A stretch of DNA of 5,032 nucleotides from Bacillota bacterium (GTDB lineage Bacteria; Bacillota; Clostridia; Acetivibrionales; DTU013), in the NCBI GenBank assembly GCA_023435805.1, contig JAEZMC010000248.1, forward strand, positions 1-5,032, read 5' to 3'. The notes beneath the pieces are model-generated. The model ran no database searches. It saw only the letters and a list, made by a program, of their open reading frames with translations, and was not told the origin of the DNA. Position numbers and translations under genes: made by a program. Shown here one piece after another: positions 1 to 4,849 of the stretch; positions within the stretch are counted from its first letter, which is position 1; each line of letters starts with the position of its first letter.

Positions 1-50
1 GCTCGCGGGCTTTACCGCCGGTAAGGAATTGCACCTCTCCCTGAAGAAAC
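1..50 (-). promoter_or_regulatory. FMN riboswitch (RFN element), 5' part, cut by the window edge
   Basis: Read on the minus strand, positions 46 to 1 carry the 5' half of the RFN aptamer: CTTCAGGG, then GGTGCAATTCC, then TTACCGGCGGTAAAGCCC and GCGAGC. These blocks and their order match the conserved core of the FMN aptamer (CTTCGGGGCAGGGTGAAATTCCC, ACCGGCGGTAAAGCCCGCGAGC). The rest of the aptamer, the closing strand of P1 and the expression platform lie beyond position 1. In Firmicutes this element represses riboflavin biosynthesis (ribDEAH) or the riboflavin transporter gene ribU when FMN is abundant, so such a gene is expected on the minus strand to the left. The promoter in front of it (70-98) supports the assignment. 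Only the family assignment is firm; the regulated gene is inferred. Confidence 0.93.
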
Positions 51-69
51 ATCTATTAAGTTATACCGT

Positions 70-98
70 AATATACCATCCAACGAACATCAAGTCAA
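70..98 (-). promoter_or_regulatory. sigma-A promoter driving the FMN riboswitch transcript
   Basis: On the minus strand a -35 box TTGACT (98-93) is followed by exactly 17 bases and a -10 box TATATT (75-70). Each box differs from consensus by one base and the spacing is optimal. The expected start of transcription is near position 63, about 15-20 bases before the first conserved RFN bases, which is normal for a riboswitch leader. The riboswitch transcript therefore has its own start and need not depend on read-through from the upstream metal importer operon. Confidence 0.88.
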
Positions 99-134
99 GA
101 TTTTTTTCAGCTGGATTATCAACTTAAAATAGGA

Positions 135-154
135 TACCTCTGACCGATGCCTTA
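135..154 (-). repeat. imperfect direct repeat, copy 2
   Basis: On the minus strand this reads TAAGGCATCGGTCAGAGGTA. It aligns with the copy at 247-265 with one inserted base and two mismatches (17 of 20 identical). The two copies lie about 112 bases apart in the same orientation. They could be flanking repeats of a small element or paired parts of one structured RNA. Confidence 0.55.
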
Positions 155-225
155 CCGGCTTCGAGGCAGAACGGGCGGCGGGAGCTGACCAACAGGACTT
201 CTGTTTCATCCTATCACAACCCCTC

Positions 226-336
226 TCATTTATATGGGAGTTCACCTACCTGAGACCATGCCTTATAAAGAATAGTTTCATTATTGGCCTCCACCATCCG
301 TAGGCTTTTATCAATTTTATCTGCAGGTTCCTTCAT
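226..336 (-). CDS. small hypothetical protein downstream of znuB (36 aa), doubtful
   Basis: An ATG at 336 opens a 36-codon frame ending in TGA, nine bases after the znuB stop codon. A purine-rich AGGAAG sits about six bases before the ATG and overlaps the znuB stop region, so translation could be coupled to znuB. The product is hydrophilic, begins MKEPADKIDKSLRMVEANNE and ends VGELPYK; it shows no membrane segment, signal peptide or known motif. The last third overlaps the direct repeat at 247-265 and the start of the unassigned structured stretch. It may therefore be a truncated N-terminus of a former operon gene or chance coding. Fur-family regulators often sit next to such importers, but this short sequence does not resemble one enough to say so. 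I do not recognise the protein. Confidence 0.35.
   Translation of the reverse strand: MKEPADKIDKSLRMVEANNETILYKAWSQVGELPYK
247..265 (-). repeat. imperfect direct repeat, copy 1
   Basis: On the minus strand this reads TAAGGCATGGTCTCAGGTA, a near-copy of 135-154. It falls inside the small reading frame at 226-336, encoding its residues 25-30 and flanking bases. If the repeat marks the edge of an inserted element, the end of that reading frame would belong to the element rather than to the original gene. Confidence 0.55.
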
Positions 337-345
337 TTCTACTTC

Positions 346-1191
346 CTACCCCACCAATTTCTTCCTGAGCAGAAACAAAACAAAAAACAGCGCTGCGGCA
401 ATCATCACAATCGTTGCGCCTGTTGCAGTGTTCCAGTAATAGGACAGGATCAGTCCCGAAATGCCCGAGAACATCGAGACTCCTACCGACACTGCATGAT
501 ACTGCCGCACATTCTGCGTCACATTCCTTGAAGCGGCCGCCGGCAGCACCAGTAAAGAATTGATGATCAACAGCCCCACCCACTGTATCGTAATGGTTAC
601 CACCACCGCAATGGCAACGGTAAACAGTATTTCAACCAAAAGGGTATTCATACCGCGGCTGGCTGCCAGCGATTGATTGATGCTGATCAGCAGTACACGG
701 TTGAAGATGAGTATCCACAGAATGATGACCGCGATGAAGGCGATAAACAGCATCAGAAGCTCAAAGGGTGCAATACTGAGCAGGTCGCCTACAAGATAGG
801 AGGAATACTGGCTGAACTTCCCTCCCGAGGTCATGATGACCAGGCCTATCGCAATGGCAGTAGAGGAGAAAACACCTATAATCGTATCCGTCGAGGCCCT
901 GCTTTTATTTTTAATGATGGTTATGGAAACCGCAAAGAGAATGGAAAACAGGATAGCGCCCCAGATGGGCCTTATACCGCCAAGCAAGGCGCCAAGCGCT
1001 ATGCCGGTGAAAGCGCCGTGGCCGATGGAATCAGAAAAAAACGCCATCCTGTTGCTGACCACCATCGTGCCGAGAAGGCCGAAAATCGGAGTCAGCAACA
1101 GCACCGCCAGCAGTGCATTCTTCATAAATATGTGACTCGTCCATTGAAAGGGGAGTACCAGGTCAACAATTCGGTACCAGAGCTCCAGCAT
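346..1191 (-). CDS. znuB: metal (zinc) ABC transporter permease, ZnuB type
   Basis: This 281-residue integral membrane protein is the channel subunit of a cluster 9 (ABC-3 family) metal importer. It moves zinc or possibly manganese across the cytoplasmic membrane, driven by the ATPase encoded just upstream. The hydropathy suggests about eight or nine membrane segments (roughly 23-45, 57-72, 77-93, 103-120, 133-157, 184-200, 203-220, 232-250 and 257-275). Family hallmarks are FSDSIGHGAFTGIALG near residue 52, TDTIIGVFSS near 101 and GLLIINSLLVLPAAASRN at about 206-223. Length is typical for the family. The ATG at 1191 shares its A with the ATPase stop codon (TGATG), and an AAGGGGGGG ribosome site lies seven bases upstream inside the ATPase gene, which points to translational coupling. 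The stop is TAG at 348-346. Family is certain; which metal is carried is inferred from the operator and the ATPase. Confidence 0.95.
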   Translation of the reverse strand: MLELWYRIVDLVLPFQWTSHIFMKNALLAVLLLTPIFGLLGTMVVSNRMAFFSDSIGHGAFTGIALGALLGGIRPIWGAILFSILFAVSITIIKNKSRASTDTIIGVFSSTAIAIGLVIMTSGGKFSQYSSYLVGDLLSIAPFELLMLFIAFIAVIILWILIFNRVLLISINQSLAASRGMNTLLVEILFTVAIAVVVTITIQWVGLLIINSLLVLPAAASRNVTQNVRQYHAVSVGVSMFSGISGLILSYYWNTATGATIVMIAAALFFVLFLLRKKLVG

Positions 1192-2027
1192 CAGTTTGCC
1201 CCCCCTTCATCATTTCCGCTGCTATCCGTACTCTGCGGGCCGGAAAAAACAGAACCGTCCGAACCGGGTAGATAAAGAGGAATGCCAAAGGACTTCCTGG
1301 TGCGCTCGTCACTGAAGACCTGCGCCGGCGTACCGCTGCTGATCACCGTTTTGTTCAGCAGCACCACACGGTCGGCATATTTGGCCACCAACTCAAGGTC
1401 GTGGGATACCAGTATGATGGAGAGGTCATAATTCTGTCTCAGTTCGGAAACCGTATTGTAAAACAGTTCAAGTCCGCCCTGATCAATGCCTGAAACCGGC
1501 TCGTCGAGCAGCAGGAGGTTTGGTACGGGGTCCAGCGCCAGCGCCAGCAGCACCCTTTGCAGCTCTCCGCCTGAAAGTGCGCCAAGCCTGCGGTCGATAA
1601 GATGCTCCGCCTTTACTTTCGAAAGGCCCGCCTCAGCCCTTTTTTTCACACTGCCCGGTTTGAAAAGCCAGGCCGGCATTTTCGACCTGCAGGCAGTGAA
1701 TAAATCCAGCACGCTGGTGGGCGTACCGGTATCAAAACTAAGCTGCTGCGGAACATAGCCTATTAACGGTTTGTCGCTGCGCGAGCCCTTTGAGTCCAGG
1801 TATTTCAGCTCTCCGGTATGCGGCACTTCGCCCAGCAGCGCTTTCAACAGCGTGCTTTTTCCGGCACCGTTAGGGCCTATGATGGCAGTCAGCTCACCAC
1901 AGTGTATATGTATGTTTACATCCTGCAGGATGCGTACCGGCCCCTTTGCCACGCCAAAATTCTCAATTTTGGTACAGCACAGTCCGCAGCACTGCCCTTC
2001 GCATTTCAAATGTTCAAACCCCGCCAT
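1191..2027 (-). CDS. znuC: metal (zinc) ABC transporter ATP-binding protein, ZnuC type
   Basis: This 278-residue cytoplasmic ATPase powers the metal importer. Visible motifs are Walker A GPNGAGKST (51-59), the Q-loop in VPQQ (92-95), the signature LSGGE (151-155), Walker B LLLLDEP (171-177), the D-loop GID (180-182) and the switch histidine in LVSHD (H209). The start is the ATG at 2027, placed six bases after GAGG; the in-frame TTG at 2033 abuts that GAGG and cannot be served by it. Before the ABC domain lies an unusual N-terminal stretch with H6, C9, C13, C14, C17 and C18 (CEGQCCGLCC), followed by TKIENF where the domain begins. Similar Cys-rich starts occur, to my recollection, in clostridial ZnuC proteins and may bind metal. 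The gene follows the binding-protein gene by 76 bases and overlaps the permease by one base. ABC function is certain; zinc is the likely substrate. Confidence 0.95.
   Translation of the reverse strand: MAGFEHLKCEGQCCGLCCTKIENFGVAKGPVRILQDVNIHIHCGELTAIIGPNGAGKSTLLKALLGEVPHTGELKYLDSKGSRSDKPLIGYVPQQLSFDTGTPTSVLDLFTACRSKMPAWLFKPGSVKKRAEAGLSKVKAEHLIDRRLGALSGGELQRVLLALALDPVPNLLLLDEPVSGIDQGGLELFYNTVSELRQNYDLSIILVSHDLELVAKYADRVVLLNKTVISSGTPAQVFSDERTRKSFGIPLYLPGSDGSVFSGPQSTDSSGNDEGGAN
1199..1205 (-). repeat. run of seven G at the znuC/znuB junction
   Basis: Seven consecutive G on the minus strand serve twice: they encode the glycines near the ZnuC C-terminus (GGAN then TGA) and form the Shine-Dalgarno region of znuB, about seven bases before its ATG. 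A length change would shift the frame of only the last few ZnuC residues and move its stop, thereby disturbing the one-base coupling with znuB. Confidence 0.6.
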
Positions 2028-2103
2028 AATCAACCTCGATTCAAGCTTTACCGCTATTTAAGGATCAGTATGTACCCGCGGCCGGATCCACTCCCTTTTA
2101 TAC
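2028..2103 (-). other. 76-base gap between znuA and znuC
   Basis: The gap contains the znuC ribosome site (CGAGG, 2038-2034) and a GC-rich middle (2074-2090). No promoter, operator palindrome or terminator with a T-run is visible, so the two genes are probably co-transcribed. A 5-bp GGATC/GATCC pairing across an 18-base loop (2062-2089) is too weak to call. Confidence 0.5.
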
Positions 2104-3036
2104 TTATTTCAGTGCTTCCAGCAGGACCTTTTTATTCTGTTCCATTGCCTCGATATAGGCGTCAAATGAATCAGGGCCGGCTTCACCTGTAACAACCGGA
2201 TCCAATGTGTATACCTTCGCTCCCGTTTCACGCGCTATGGCGTCCGCCGCCTTGGAGGAGTACTGGGGCTCTGCGAACAACGCTTTTATGCCGGACTGTC
2301 TTACCGTATCGATAATGCCGGCCAGCTCCTTGGGCGTTGGCTCAGTGCCTGGTTCACGTTCCACTACTGCTGCAATATTCAGATCAAACTCCTGGGCAAA
2401 GTATGGAAACGCCTCATGGAATGTAATCATATCTCTGTTCTTCAGTGTGTCGATCGCTTCATGCATATCCTTTTTCAGAGCCTCGAGCTTTTGAACATAG
2501 GCAGCGGCATTTTCGGCATACCTTCCCGCGTTTGCTGCGTCGATGGCGGAAAGCTGCGAAGCGATGTTATTTACCTGTGTAACCGCATTGGTGACGCTTA
2601 CCCATACATGGGCATTTTCTTCCCCCGTGTCATCCCTCAGTAATGGAATATCCTTGCTGGCCTCTACAATCTTCAGCTGTTTCTGCTGTTTGATCACGTC
2701 GTCCAGAAACGATTCCATCCCTGCTCCGTTAACTACAAACACATCTGCCTGCTCCAGCGTTTTCAGGTCCTCCGGCTTGAGTGTATAGTCATGGAGGCAG
2801 CCCGTCTGAGGCTTTGTCATGTTTTTCACCTCGATGCCGGGGATATCTCTGGCAACATTCACAACCGAAATATATATCGGATAAAAGGAAGTGACAATAC
2901 TAAACGATTTACCGCCGTTCTGCAACGTACTTTGTGCTTTTTCTCCCTCTTCGCTGCGCGTTTCCCGCCCGCAGCCCGTTATGACAAAAACAGCTGTAAA
3001 TATTACAGCCAGCAGCCATGTCATTCTTTTTCGCAT
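2104..3036 (-). CDS. znuA: metal (zinc) ABC transporter substrate-binding lipoprotein, ZnuA type
   Basis: This 310-residue extracytoplasmic protein captures the metal ion and hands it to the permease. I start it at the ATG at 3036 (MRKRMTW), seven bases after a perfect AGGAGG; the ATG two codons upstream is only one base from that site, and the longer frame from 3078 has no site. The N-terminus is a lipoprotein signal: basic MRKR, a hydrophobic stretch, and lipobox ITGC with the lipid-bearing C22. A charged linker leads to the cluster A-I/TroA fold from about residue 43. The likely metal ligands are H82 (in CLHDY), H143 (in NAHVW) and H207 (in TFHEAF), with D279 (in TLDPV) or E256 as the fourth position. 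The acidic/His-rich loop of many ZnuA/AdcA proteins is absent. It is the first gene of the importer operon, preceded by a Fur/Zur-type operator. Zinc is favoured; manganese remains possible. Confidence 0.93.
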   Translation of the reverse strand: MRKRMTWLLAVIFTAVFVITGCGRETRSEEGEKAQSTLQNGGKSFSIVTSFYPIYISVVNVARDIPGIEVKNMTKPQTGCLHDYTLKPEDLKTLEQADVFVVNGAGMESFLDDVIKQQKQLKIVEASKDIPLLRDDTGEENAHVWVSVTNAVTQVNNIASQLSAIDAANAGRYAENAAAYVQKLEALKKDMHEAIDTLKNRDMITFHEAFPYFAQEFDLNIAAVVEREPGTEPTPKELAGIIDTVRQSGIKALFAEPQYSSKAADAIARETGAKVYTLDPVVTGEAGPDSFDAYIEAMEQNKKVLLEALK

Positions 3037-3042
3037 AAGCAT

Positions 3043-3048
3043 TCCTCC
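3043..3048 (-). promoter_or_regulatory. ribosome binding site deciding the znuA start
   Basis: On the minus strand AGGAGG is followed by AATGCTT and then ATG. The seven-base spacing selects the ATG at 3036 over the ATG that begins directly after the site. Confidence 0.9.
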
Positions 3049-3094
3049 TGTCCTTACAGAATATACATAGCTTATCATAAGAAATTGCGTTAAA

Positions 3095-3113
3095 GCAAAT
3101 AATAATTATTTGC
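3095..3113. promoter_or_regulatory. 19-bp palindromic operator of Fur/Zur type before znuA
   Basis: GCAAATAAT-A-ATTATTTGC is a perfect 9-1-9 inverted repeat. Its centre TAATAATTA matches the TAATnATTA core shared by Bacillus Zur, Fur and PerR boxes. It begins six bases after the -10 box at 3125-3120, so it covers the predicted transcription start, where a bound repressor would block initiation. Because it controls a ZnuABC-type importer, Zur with zinc as co-repressor is the most likely regulator; Fur or another family member cannot be ruled out from sequence alone. Confidence 0.85.
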
Positions 3114-3119
3114 ATTTAT

Positions 3120-3125
3120 ATTATA
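3120..3125 (-). promoter_or_regulatory. -10 box of the znuACB promoter
   Basis: A perfect TATAAT is read on the minus strand. No good -35 is found at the usual distance: the hexamer 17 bases upstream is TGTTTG (3148-3143), and TTGTGC lies at 14 bases. The start would fall near 3113, at the first base of the palindromic operator, giving a leader of about 77 bases. Confidence 0.65.
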
Positions 3126-3162
3126 CGTAAAAAATGTCTGCACAAACAGGATATTTTATCAG

Positions 3163-3216
3163 ATAGGCTTCATATCAATCCAATATTGATATGCCGCAGC
3201 CGATTCAACAGCCTAT
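3163..3216. repeat. nested inverted repeat in the gap between gluP and znuA
   Basis: An inner perfect 9-bp inverted repeat, CATATCAAT (3171-3179) and ATTGATATG (3185-3193), with a five-base loop is enclosed by a 7-bp repeat ATAGGCT (3163-3169) and AGCCTAT (3210-3216). Neither strand has a T-run after the structure, so it is not a textbook intrinsic terminator. It lies downstream of the rhomboid gene and upstream of the znuA promoter, so it may protect or end the rhomboid mRNA, or bind a regulator. Confidence 0.55.
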
Positions 3217-3253
3217 ACGGTATTACAGCCGGACAGTCTTTCCGCTCCGGTTC

Positions 3254-4801
3254 CTATTTGATGTTTTCCAGCTCGTTTAATATCCGGTCGATCTGTTCAT
3301 ACGTGGCCCCCGCCTTTTTTGCCGCCAGCAGTTCCTCACGTGAAAGCGCATATTGCTTTGTATCATAGTATATGATTCCCAGAATATAATGACCGTTGAT
3401 CGGATCGATTTCCACCAGTTCCTTCGCATGTGCTTCCGCCTCGTCATATTTCTGGCTTAATGCCTCCGCTTTTGCCAATGCCCATAACACTGCGGCCTTT
3501 ATACGCGTATCCGGATTCAGACCCAGAATTTCTTCAGCTTTGGTTTCCACTTCGCCCCAGTTTTGCATCCTGTCAAATGTTTCGAGTTCGGTGACCTTGG
3601 CCGTGATTTGGTTCTGTTTGTTGTTAAAACCGTAAAACAACCCGCCAAGCGCAATGGCAAGGGTCAGTACAAGATACAGAAGCCGGTTGAAATACCAGCG
3701 CGTTTTTTTGGGCTCCGCAACAAGGCCGGAAGCCAGAAAACCGCCGATCAGGCCGCCGATGTGGGCGTAATTGTCAATGCCTGAATTTGAAAATCCATAG
3801 GCAAGATTGATGAATATCATAATCAAAACATTGTAGCCAAAGGTTGCTTTAAATAATGCCGGCTTCTCAAGTCCAAAATAAAGCAGCGCCCCCAGCAGGC
3901 CAAATATGGCTCCGGAGGCTCCCACACCCGCATTCGGCGAAAAAATAAAGCTCAGGATATTGCCCATTATTCCGGCTGTAAAGTAAACCACAAAAAACCT
4001 GAAACGGCCGAACATCTTCTCCACAAGCGGCCCTACCGCATACAATGAATAGCAGTTGATGAGCAGGTGCATCACGTTTGCATGAAGGAAAATGGGCGTT
4101 ACAAACCTCCAGTACTCACCGGAGAGGATCCTGGCATTCACCTTTGCGCCGAAAGTCATCAACTGCTCGCTGTAGCCGGTGCCTGACAAAGTGGAGTACA
4201 AATATAGCAAAACGCCGACCAGTATGTTGATACCGATTAATACATATGCCAATACAGGTGATTCGACCTTGAATTCCATCCTGTATTCACTGGCCATTTT
4301 GCTCACCAGCTCATGAATATCCGAGGGTTCAACCTCCTGCGCGGGCTTGGCATCCATAACTTCACGCAGTGTTCCGGCAAGACCCAGGTCCGTCGCAGGC
4401 GCAGTAAAATGCTTTTGTATGGTTCCCGACGTCAGCTGGACACTGATGCATTTCAGGAATTTCTTTTCCGGCGCGTTTTGAAACTGGCCGGAATGGAGGA
4501 TATCCAGTTTTGTCTGATCGGCGTCGCCCTCAAATAGCAGAACCTCCATCACATGATAAGCTGTTCTGACCTTCAGGTTGGAGAGCAGCTCCCTGTTCTG
4601 CTGCAGCCTGGCTGCAATCTCCGCACCGGTCAGTCTGTCGCCGTCCAGAAGCTCAGCAATAACAAACCCGCCAAACGACTTTTTTGTCAGAATCACAACC
4701 GGCCTGTCAAAGTCCAGGCCGCCCTCAGCATCCTTTAACGGCATGTAGCCTTTGCGCCCGATCATATGATGTAGTAACGAGTATTTGTATGTGCTTTTCA
4801 C
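3254..4801 (-). CDS. gluP: rhomboid family intramembrane serine protease with TPR-like tail (YqgP/GluP type)
   Basis: This 515-residue membrane protease should cut transmembrane substrates within the bilayer. Residues 1-180 form a soluble N-terminal domain. The rhomboid core starts with a membrane segment at about 184-203 and holds WR (231-232), H240-x4-H245-x3-N249, the catalytic serine in GASG (S296) and the catalytic H347 in AHIGG. A last membrane segment (about 373-391) leads into a TPR-like helical region (about 400-490). The order and length match Bacillus subtilis YqgP (507 residues), including identical stretches such as GASGAIFG and GALLY. YqgP cleaves the magnesium transporter MgtE and works as an adaptor for FtsH. 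The start is GTG at 4801, seven bases after GGGAG; a later ATG at residue 13 has no comparable site. The stop is TAG. It lies 48 bases after the epimerase gene and upstream of the metal importer on the same strand. Fold and catalysis are sure; the substrate is unknown. Confidence 0.95.
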   Translation of the reverse strand: MKSTYKYSLLHHMIGRKGYMPLKDAEGGLDFDRPVVILTKKSFGGFVIAELLDGDRLTGAEIAARLQQNRELLSNLKVRTAYHVMEVLLFEGDADQTKLDILHSGQFQNAPEKKFLKCISVQLTSGTIQKHFTAPATDLGLAGTLREVMDAKPAQEVEPSDIHELVSKMASEYRMEFKVESPVLAYVLIGINILVGVLLYLYSTLSGTGYSEQLMTFGAKVNARILSGEYWRFVTPIFLHANVMHLLINCYSLYAVGPLVEKMFGRFRFFVVYFTAGIMGNILSFIFSPNAGVGASGAIFGLLGALLYFGLEKPALFKATFGYNVLIMIFINLAYGFSNSGIDNYAHIGGLIGGFLASGLVAEPKKTRWYFNRLLYLVLTLAIALGGLFYGFNNKQNQITAKVTELETFDRMQNWGEVETKAEEILGLNPDTRIKAAVLWALAKAEALSQKYDEAEAHAKELVEIDPINGHYILGIIYYDTKQYALSREELLAAKKAGATYEQIDRILNELENIK

Positions 4802-4849
4802 CTTGTGTCTCCCAACTATATTGCTTTTACTATTATGATTCTACCAACA
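4802..4849 (-). other. 48-base gap between galM and gluP
   Basis: It contains the gluP ribosome site (GGGAG, 4813-4809). A CATAAT on the minus strand could be a -10 box, but no matching -35 is seen, and no hairpin with T-run ends the epimerase gene. Co-transcription of the two genes is possible. Confidence 0.4.

Larger units (their letters stand above)
120..275 (-). other. GC-rich stretch with hairpins and an imperfect direct repeat; unassigned
   Basis: This stretch between znuB and the riboswitch promoter has no convincing protein gene and is richer in GC (notably 146-190) than the AT-rich DNA on both sides. Read on the minus strand it contains a 5-bp hairpin AACAG-aagtc-CTGTT, a TGCC...GGCA stem, and a 7-bp long-range pairing ATAGGAT/ATCCTAT that would close a domain of about 80 bases. 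It also holds two near-copies of TAAGGCATCGGTCAGAGGTA (see the repeat entries). It could be a small structured RNA, the end of a mobile element, or a diverged remnant. A short ATG reading frame of 39 codons (about 209 down to 90) crosses it, but its only Shine-Dalgarno candidate is poorly spaced and I do not call it a gene. I do not recognise a known RNA family here. Confidence 0.4.

Noticed and set aside
90..209. 39-codon frame on the minus strand starting MKQKSC in the structured stretch
   Set aside because: Its only ribosome-site candidate is AGAGGGG about ten bases upstream, the composition is odd, and the frame coincides with RNA-like pairing; not enough to call a gene.
673..1275. 200-codon open frame on the plus strand opposite znuB and the end of znuC
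   Set aside because: It lies antisense to two well-recognised genes, its protein is polar and low in recognisable motifs, and its length follows from the codon bias of the real genes on the other strand.
2028..2033. TTG start for ZnuC two codons upstream of the ATG
   Set aside because: The TTG directly abuts the GAGG ribosome site; the ATG at 2027 has proper six-base spacing.
2062..2089. GGATC/GATCC pairing and GGCCGC sites between znuA and znuC resembling cloning sites
   Set aside because: Short recognition-site matches occur by chance, the flanks are continuous genomic sequence, and the 5-bp stem with an 18-base loop is weak.
3037..3078. Longer N-terminus for the binding protein (start at 3078)
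   Set aside because: It would place AGGAGG inside the gene and put 14 extra residues before a complete lipoprotein signal peptide.
4802..4849. Possible second Fur/Zur box before the rhomboid gene
   Set aside because: The ATAATAGTAA stretch shares only part of the core and has no inverted symmetry.
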